A DNA stretch of 64,000 bases from Tetracentron sinense. Its lineage: Eukaryota > Streptophyta > Magnoliopsida > Trochodendrales > Trochodendraceae. Location: contig CM026570.1 of the NCBI GenBank assembly GCA_015143295.1, positions 28,278,445 to 28,342,444 of the forward strand. The letters are read 5' to 3'. The notes beneath the pieces were generated by a model that was not told where the DNA came from, ran no database searches, and saw only the letters and a list, made by a program, of their open reading frames with translations. This document shows, piece by piece, positions 57,616 through 64,000 of the stretch (position 1 is the first letter of the stretch; the number at the start of each line of letters is the position of its first letter). Both the position numbers and the translations under genes were made by a program.

Positions 57616-60600
57616 ACGCTTTATTAGTGAATGAATGTCTAGCCCAAGTGTTGATAGACACAGGATCCACTCACTCCTTTGTCTCACCCAATTTTGCAAA
57701 GGGATTTTCGACTGAGGCTACTCCGTTAGAGCGGGAGTTGACCATTGCAACTCCACTTGGTAAGTTAGTTGATATGGATAGAATATTTAGAGATTGTGTG
57801 GTTCAAGTGGGGGAGAATGAACTATTAGCCGATCTCATCGTCCTAGATTTTCAAGACTTGGATTTCGATGTCATTCTAGGGATGGATTGGTTGTCAAACC
57901 ACCATGGCCATGTTGCATGTTTTGAAAAGATGGTGAACATCAGGCCGAAAGGAGTAAAACCATTTCACTTTTGAGGATTGAGAGAAAGAGATATTGCTCG
58001 CCTAGCAGCCTTGAGCTTAGCAAACCCAGAAGCACAAAACTCCTCGGCTATTCCGGTTGTGTGTAAGTTCTTGGATGTGTTTCTAGAAGAACTTCTTGGA
58101 TTGCCTCCTGATAGAGAGATTGATTTCGTTATAGAGCTTGCTCTGGGCACCATTCCGATCTCAAGGTCACCGTATAGAATGGCCTCAATAGAGCTTGAAG
58201 AATTGAAGAAGCAAATTGAGGAGTTATAACAACTTAGTTTCATCCAACCAAGTGACTCGTCATAGGGAGCTCCGATTATCTTTGTAAAGAAAAAGGATGG
58301 GTCGATGAGAATGTGCATAGATTACCGGCAGTTGAACAAGGTAACTATCAAGAATCATTATCCCTTGCCACTGATAGACTTCCTATTTGACCAATTGAAT
58401 GGAGCAAGATTCTTCTCTAAGATTGACCTTAGATCGAGGTATCATCAGTTAAAGATCAAGGTGAAAGATGTTCCGAAGATGGCCTTTAGGACTCGGTATG
58501 GGTACTATGAGTTCCTTGTGATGCCTTTTGGGCTGACGAATGCACCGACGGCGTTCATAGATCTAATGAATCGGGTGTTCCGATCATACTTGGATCGATG
58601 CATGATCGTGTTCATTGACGACATTTTGGTGTATTCCAAGACACGGGAAGATCATGCATGAGATCTTCGCCTTGCTTTGGAGATGTTGAGAGAGTATAGG
58701 CTACATGCCAAACTGAGTAAGTGCGAATTCTAATTAGAGAAGGTAGCATTTCTAGGACATGTAGTGTCAGCTGAGGGCATTTCTGTTGACCCAGAAAAGA
58801 TTGAGGCAGTTATGAGTTGGGAGAGACCCAAGAGTGTCACCGAAATCCGGAGTTTCCTTGGATTGGCAAGCTACTACCGGAGTTTTGTGGAGGGATTCTC
58901 TAGTTTTGCTGCACCTCTCACTTACTTGACGAGAAAAAATGCCAAGTTCAGTTGGAGTGACAAATGCAAAGTGAGCTTCCAAGAGTTGAAGAAATGCCTC
59001 ACCACAGCCCCCATCCTTACTGTGCCATCTGGACGTGGTGGTTACGAGGTGTATAGCGATGCTTCACACATCGGACTTGGGTGTGTTCTCATGCAGCACA
59101 AGAAAGTCATTGCCTATGCATCAAGGTAATTGAAGGAGCATGAAAAGAATTACCCCACCCACGACTTGGAACTTGCTGCGGTCGTGTTTGCACTCAAGAT
59201 TTGGCACCATTACCTTTACGGGGTAGAGTTCTATGTGTTCACGGATCACAAGAGCCTCAAGTATCTCTTTTCCCAAAAGGAACTAAATTTACAACAATGG
59301 TGTTAGATGGAATTTTTGAAAGACTATGAATGCACCATCCAATACCACCTTGCTAAAGCAAATGTGGTGGCGGACACCTTGAGTAGGAAACCTCCGGGGT
59401 TGTTGGCTCACATGTTAGTGCGAGAATAGAGATTATTGGAAGATTTGGCTAATCTAGACATCAGTGTGAATGATTCCGTCCGTAGCCCTGTTTTGGCAAA
59501 TGTCACGGTTCGGCCGTACATTATAGACTTGATCCAAGAGTCTCAAGCCACAAATTCTGATTTGTTGACTTTCCGGGACAAGGAAGTTGCCAAGAGTAGT
59601 GAGGACTTCTCTCTCACTAGCCGAGGTGCTATTACATTCAAGGGAAGATTGTGTGTTCTGGCTAATGCGGATCTTCGGAGAGAAATTATGGACGAAGCCC
59701 ACCGTTCAAAGTACACAGTGCATCCTGGGGGAACAAAGATGTACCGGACCTTAAGGGACACTTTTGGTGGTGGAAATGAAGAGGGATGTTGCAGAGTACG
59801 TGGCACGGTGTTTGGTGTACCAACAGGTGAAGGCAGAACACTTGAGACCGGCTGGACTTTTACAATCTCTTCCTATTTTCGAGTGGAAACGGGAACATAT
59901 CTCGATGGACTTCATTGTGGGGTTGCCGAAGACGGCTAGAAATTTTGATGCTATATGGGTTGTGGTCGATAGACTGATGAAGTTCGCCCATTTCTTGCCA
60001 TACCGGACTACATTCAATTCAAATCAGTTAGCGGAACTATACATCAAGGAAATAGTTCGGTTGCACGGAGTACCAGTGAGCATTGTGTCGGATAGAGATC
60101 CTCGATTCACTTCCAGGTTCTGGAAGAGCTTTCAGAGTTCCATGGGTTCCCGGTTGGACTTTAGCACGACCTTCCACCCACAAACGGATGGGCAAACCGA
60201 GCGAGTGAATCAGGTTATTGAAGATATGCTCCGGGCATGTATGCTAGACTTCAAGGAAAGTTGGGAAGATCACCTACCTTGGGTGGAATTCGTCTACAAC
60301 AATAGTTACCAAGCAAGCATACAGGTGGCGCCTTTTGAGGCTTTGTATGGAAGGAGTTGTAAATCCCCTTTTTATTGGGATGAAGTTGGGGAAAGGAAGG
60401 TGTTGGGCCCCGAATTAATTGAACAAACCGCAGATAGGGTCAAGCTTATCCGAGAGAGGTTGAAGATCGCACAGAATAGACAGAAGAGCTACGCCGACAA
60501 CCGAAGGAGAGACCTTGAATTTCGAGTTGGCGACTTTTTTTTTTGTCAAGATTTAACCAACCAAGGGTGTCATGAGGTTTGAGAAGTGAGGAAATCTCAA

Positions 60601-60960
60601 TCCAAGATATGTGGGTCTGTTCGAGATCATTACTAGAGTCGGTGAGGTGGCTTACCATGTTGCCTTACCCGCTCATATGGCAGTGGTCCACAACGTGTTT
60701 CACATCTCCATGCTCCAGAAGTACATCCTGGACCCTTCTCATGTCATTGAGCTCGATCTGGTAGAAATTCGGGAGGATCTCACGGTAGTTGAGCAACCGA
60801 TACAGATCTTGGACAGGCGAGATCAAGTCCTGCGTAACAAGACCATTCCCTTAGTCTTGGTAAGATGGCAACACCATTCAATGGAAGAAGCTATATGGGA
60901 ACGAGAAGCCGAAGTGTGAGAAACGTATCCTCAGTTATTTATTTAGGACCTTGATCACCT
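57616..60960 (+). pseudogene. pol: G2 pol: protease-RT-RNase H-integrase-chromodomain, many stops
   Basis: Protease [16 protein letters not shown] and [15 protein letters not shown]; stop after [23 protein letters not shown] and [13 protein letters not shown] (FIDD instead of FVDD). Then stops in DHA*DLRLALE and [12 protein letters not shown]. RNase [12 protein letters not shown], stop after [19 protein letters not shown]. Then [19 protein letters not shown], a frameshift near 59760, CLVYQQVKAEH (one zinc cysteine changed to Y), [27 protein letters not shown] frameshift in a T-run near 60533 follows, then GLFEIITRVGEVAYH and chromodomain VLVRWQHH, EEAIWERE. Premature stop in place of the lysine after EREAEV. 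Non-functional. Confidence 0.9.
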
Positions 60961-61025
60961 TCCTTTGTATTTTGTTGTGATTTTGTGCATGTATGTATCT
61001 TCCAAATTTTGGGGATGAAATTTTG

Positions 61026-61038
61026 TAAGGGGGGAGAA
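61026..61038 (+). other. Polypurine tract of G2
   Basis: GTAAGGGGGGAGAA directly before TGTAGCTCCCCCGG. Confidence 0.9.
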
Positions 61039-61164
61039 TGTAGCTCCCCCGGACTTTTCCGTACTTAATGAATAACACTTTTGTAGCCAATTGGTCTTTC
61101 ACGTAGTCTAACTAATAAATAAGGGAGAATTTAAAAATTCTGAATATTGGAAATGTTCATTTTC

Positions 61165-61480
61165 GAAAGACGAATCCAATGCAAGTTGAATCGTCAAAAT
61201 CCGACAAACGAGTCAAAAGATATGGCCAAAACAGTGGAACCTGCAGAGCACCGATCGCTCGGTCCAATGTAGCGATCGATCGGTCCACAACCAATTGCTC
61301 GGTCCACAACCGATCGCTCGGTCCAAACTGCGATCGATCGGTCCACAACCGATCGATCAGTAGCTATTGACTGGTTAACTATTTTGTATGGGGAAAAATT
61401 CTAGAGAACATGTTTTTGACCGATCGCCCGATTAAAACACCAGTCGCTCGGTAGGCGACCGATCGCTCGGTCCATCGCGT
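61165..61480 (+). promoter_or_regulatory. Conserved LTR block plus ACCGATCGCTCGGTCC array (G2 3' LTR)
   Basis: Block GCAAGTTGAATCGTCAAAA at 61181-61199. Words CACCGATCGCTCGGTCC and GCGATCGATCGGTCC at 61249-61475. TATAAGG at about 61533. Confidence 0.68.
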
Positions 61481-62917
61481 TTTGCAGATATTTATTTGAG
61501 GGCTTTTTTATCTTTTGGGTGTTACACCTTTGCCTATAAGGGTTTACCCGAGCCTTTAAGGGTTCATAAACCCTAAGGCAGACATTTGAGAGAAAGGGAG
61601 AGAAGAGAAAGAGGGGCTTTCACCTAGGGTTCCTCTTGAGCAAAAATCAAGAGTTTAAGCTCCCTAGATCTCACTCAAAAGCTTGGATTCTTCAAATCCA
61701 AGGCAAAGCACGTGAATGACTTGTTCTCCAAGCTAGGGCAGCATCTCCCATGACATTTTAAGGGTTTTCCTCTTCTTCTTTCAAGGTTAGTACACCCTAC
61801 TGACTCCCTTGCCTTAACCTAGGTTTTCCCATTTTAAATGATGATTCTTGATTTCATGTTTTCTTCCATTTGAAATGTGCTACTTCCATAAGAGGTAAAC
61901 AAGATAATAATGAATGTTGTTATGTGTGGATGGAGGAGGGATTGAGGTGATTGGATGCCGTATGGATGTGTGTGATGTGTGAAATAGAAAATGGTGGATG
62001 AGCATTTTACAAATAATGAACTTACCTTGATGATTGGATGGAAAATATGCACTAAAAAGAGTAAGATGAGCTACTAAGGAAATGTTGCATGCTATGTGTT
62101 CGACAAAATGCCTACACTAGGGGTAAATGAAGAAAATGGAAGTAGGCCTTATGCAATTTTTCTAATAAATGATGAATGGACCGAATGCCATGTAGATTAT
62201 CCAACTTCTCACATGCTTATAGTATGAATTGAATTGCGATGCACTATCCTTCATGTCATACATGCCATCATGGTTGCCACTATTGACAAGCATACAAGCA
62301 CGCATGAACTGGGTTTTCCAACAGTATTTGTACATGATAAATCAAACAAGGAAACAAGCATATGTCAAGGAGGTTGGTAGCCCAAGTGAAGGTTACTAGC
62401 CTCTGGCTCACAAGAAAATGAAATAATTACATGTCAAGGAGGTTGGTAGCCCAAGTGAATGGTGCTAGCCTCTGGCTCACAAGAGAATGAAACAATACAT
62501 GTTAAGAAGGTTGGTAGCCCAAGTGAAGGGTACTAGCCTCTGGCTCACAAGTGAAGGAAATATCAAGGAGGTTGGTAGCCCAGGGATGTGCGGGTGCTAG
62601 CCTCTGGCTCATAAGTATAAAAGTCAAGAACATGTCAAGACATGAAATTCCAAACAAGATGGACACGCATGCATGACTTTCACAAGTAAGACTGAGGCAT
62701 GAAAAAGGTTTTGGACATGAGTTTTACTAGAGTTTTCACATTCATGCACGCATGTCAAGAGGATTATATGGTTTCATCTTCAATGCTATATATCTTTTGC
62801 TGCTAGTATTGCTTCAATTAATATTTTGTATTGTGTTCACCACTGTTATGCTTTGTTATCGCTATGGTTAGCTAGTAGCTTGTACTCACTGAGTATTTCA
62901 TGCTCAACCGTACTTTT

Positions 62918-63058
62918 CTGTCGGCAGGTACTGTGGAAGTCCTCGACCCCGAGCCTTGGGTTGAGGAAGAGTACGTAGAGGAGAGGCAGCCATCTATCCT
63001 GTTGCAGTCCCAGGAAGATAGGGATTTGAACGTGTGGCCATACCTCGACTATTATTGA
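62918..63058 (+). CDS. LTR-encoded 46-codon acidic ORF, ATG changed to CTG
   Basis: [L]SAGTVEVLDP, EPWVEEEYVEERQ, SILLQSQEDRDLNVW, ending PYLDYY. The start codon of the sister copies is CTG here. The tail matches 46080-46298 (YLDYY) and 28042-28197 (WP..DY), suggesting that the full ORF originally ended in an aromatic-rich DYY-like terminus. Confidence 0.42.
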   Translation: MSAGTVEVLDPEPWVEEEYVEERQPSILLQSQEDRDLNVWPYLDYY

Positions 63059-63097
63059 GAGCAGAGCGTGAGAGAGTCTTTTTTTGTGTATTTTAAT

Positions 63098-63115
63098 AGG
63101 TGGGCATGTCCACCT
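63098..63115 (+). other. LTR hairpin, AGGTGG/CCACCT stem
   Basis: AGGTGG-GCATGT-CCACCT, about 40 bp after the microORF stop. Confidence 0.55.
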
Positions 63116-63338
63116 TTACTTTGATTATGTATTGTACATATTTTGGAATACTATTTTGGAGTTATAGAAGAATAGGAAAGTTAGTTCCCGTTTCTGCATT
63201 CATGTTATAGTTTCCGCACTCTGATTATTAGTGTATTATAACATGTTTAACCTTGTTCATTACAGGATGGTTTGGCAGGGATGTATAATCACACCTAAAG
63301 TATCCCTTAACTCCTAAGGGGTATTTTGGGGCACGACA

Positions 63339-64000
63339 TACTTAATCTTTCATACCAAGTTCTTGGAGCCTCTTTTAATCCATACAAAACTTTCATCAAT
63401 TTAAACACATGATTAGGTAGGTTATGATTTTCAAAGCAAGGAGGTTGCTCTACATAGACTTCTTCATAAATAAATCCATTTGGAAATGCACTTTTCACAT
63501 CCATTTAGAATAGCTTAAAGTCTTTATGACTTGCATAAGCAAGTAGTATTCTAATGGCTTGAAGTCTAGCAACCGGGACAAAGGTTTCATCATAATCTAT
63601 CCCTTCTTCTTGGTTGTAACCTTGAGCTACCAACCTAGCTTTGTTTTTAATTATGTTTCAGGATTCATCATTTTTATTTTTAAACACCCATTTAGTACCA
63701 ATAACAGATTTATCTTCTGATCTAGGTACTAAATCCCGTACTTGGTTTCTTTCAAATTGGTTAACTTCTTCTTGCATTGCAATATCCCAAGATTCATTTT
63801 CAATGGCTTCAATGGCATTTTTAGGTTCAATTTGAGAAAGGAAAGCTAGATTATTACATATGTTTCTTCTTATTCTAACTCCCTTTTCTATATCACCAAG
63901 AATTAGGTCTTTAGGATGATCTTTATTTAATCTCCAAGCTTTAGGTAATTTGATTGATTCTTCAATATCAATTTCTTCTTCATCTTCATTTTCAACAAGA
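63339..64000 (-). pseudogene. pol: Copia B pol: RT N-terminal part and IN-RT linker
   Basis: From the right edge: an acidic linker, KLPKAWRLNKDHPKDLILGD, LAFLSQIEPKNAIEAIENE, WVFKNKNDES then [41 protein letters not shown], a TAA before MDVKSAFPNGFIYEEVYVEQ. Then FKLMKVLYGLKEAPRTWYE, up to the G2 boundary. Continues at 51153. Two nonsense changes are visible; otherwise well preserved. Confidence 0.9.

Larger units (their letters stand above)
51154..63338 (+). mobile_element. G2: full-length Ty3/gypsy chromovirus element
   Basis: 5' LTR 51154-55927 (2293 bp without its nested insert), PBS 55932-55943, gag 56249, predicted intron, pol, PPT 61026-61038, 3' LTR 61039-63338 (2300 bp). Perfect 5-bp duplication TACTT (51149-51153 and 63339-63343). 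It interrupts the RT of copia B. Gag and pol carry about a dozen stops and several frameshifts, most stops explicable by C-to-T or G-to-A changes (TGG or CAG codons). Same lineage as G1, much more decayed. Confidence 0.95.
61039..63338 (+). repeat. 3' LTR of G2
   Basis: 2300 bp, TGTAGCTCCCCCGG to GGGGCACGACA, followed by the TACTT duplication. Uninterrupted copy of 51154-55927 without the insert. Tandem units at 62358-62615, microORF at 62918-63058, hairpin at 63098-63115. Confidence 0.95.
43192..64000 (-). mobile_element. Copia element B (SIRE/Maximus-like), partial, hosting G2 and a solo LTR
   Basis: 3' LTR at 43192-44386, PPT, env-like ORF (44807-45817 and 48504-49461), spacer, RNase H/RT (50104-51153 and 63339-63504), integrase-RT linker to 64000. 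Gag, PBS and the 5' LTR lie outside the window. Same organisation as element A but well diverged from it. Nested in it are a solo LTR (45818-48503) and G2 (51154-63338). B appears to have inserted into a CACTA element lying in element A gag. Confidence 0.87.

Overview
This window is plant nuclear DNA made almost entirely of nested LTR retrotransposons. The evidence is tRNA-iMet primer-binding sites (TGGTATCAGAGC type), chromodomain Ty3/gypsy pol genes, Ty1/copia pol genes followed by an env-like ORF, TG...CA LTRs with 5-bp target duplications, and one CACTA-type terminus. I found no host gene, tRNA, rRNA or CRISPR array. An angiosperm (probably a eudicot) is the most likely source; the species cannot be named from this.

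Layout. 1-2107: two minus-strand gypsy-type LTR remnants, the first cut by the window edge. 2133-11850: a structurally complete Ty1/copia element (TSD CCATA) with 2.2-kb LTRs and completely eroded coding DNA. 11851-12471, 25849-26015 and 28481-28600: pieces of one older repeat into which later elements landed. 12472-25848: gypsy element G1 (minus strand, chromovirus, probably Tekay/Del), with a solo LTR at 19460-22468 inside gag. 26016-28480: another solo LTR. 28601-43143: copia element A (minus strand, SIRE/Maximus-like with an env-like ORF; 5' end not seen), broken by solo LTRs at 31749-34173 and 36228-39079. 43144-43191: a short CACTA end. 43192-64000: copia element B (minus strand, same lineage, running off the window), broken by a solo LTR at 45818-48503 and by the full-length gypsy element G2 at 51154-63338. 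G2 itself carries a solo LTR at 51304-53779 in its 5' LTR.

The most interesting signals are in the gypsy LTRs. Divergent LTR backbones share four modules: (1) a block of about 60 bp around AACGCAAGTTGAATCGTC; (2) next to it, usually just upstream of the TATA box, an array of short mostly palindromic words whose sequence changes from LTR to LTR independently of the backbone and recurs in the unrelated copia elements A and B; (3) a 32-52 codon ORF with a conserved PWVEEEYVEE-like core that varies mainly at synonymous positions; (4) a hairpin with compensatory stem changes and a GYATGT-type loop. G1 and G2 also share a predicted phase-1 intron between gag and protease.

All positions and alignments were read by eye; no search, alignment program or folding program was run. 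Boundaries supported by matching TSDs are firm. Lineage names and the function of the shared LTR modules are inference.
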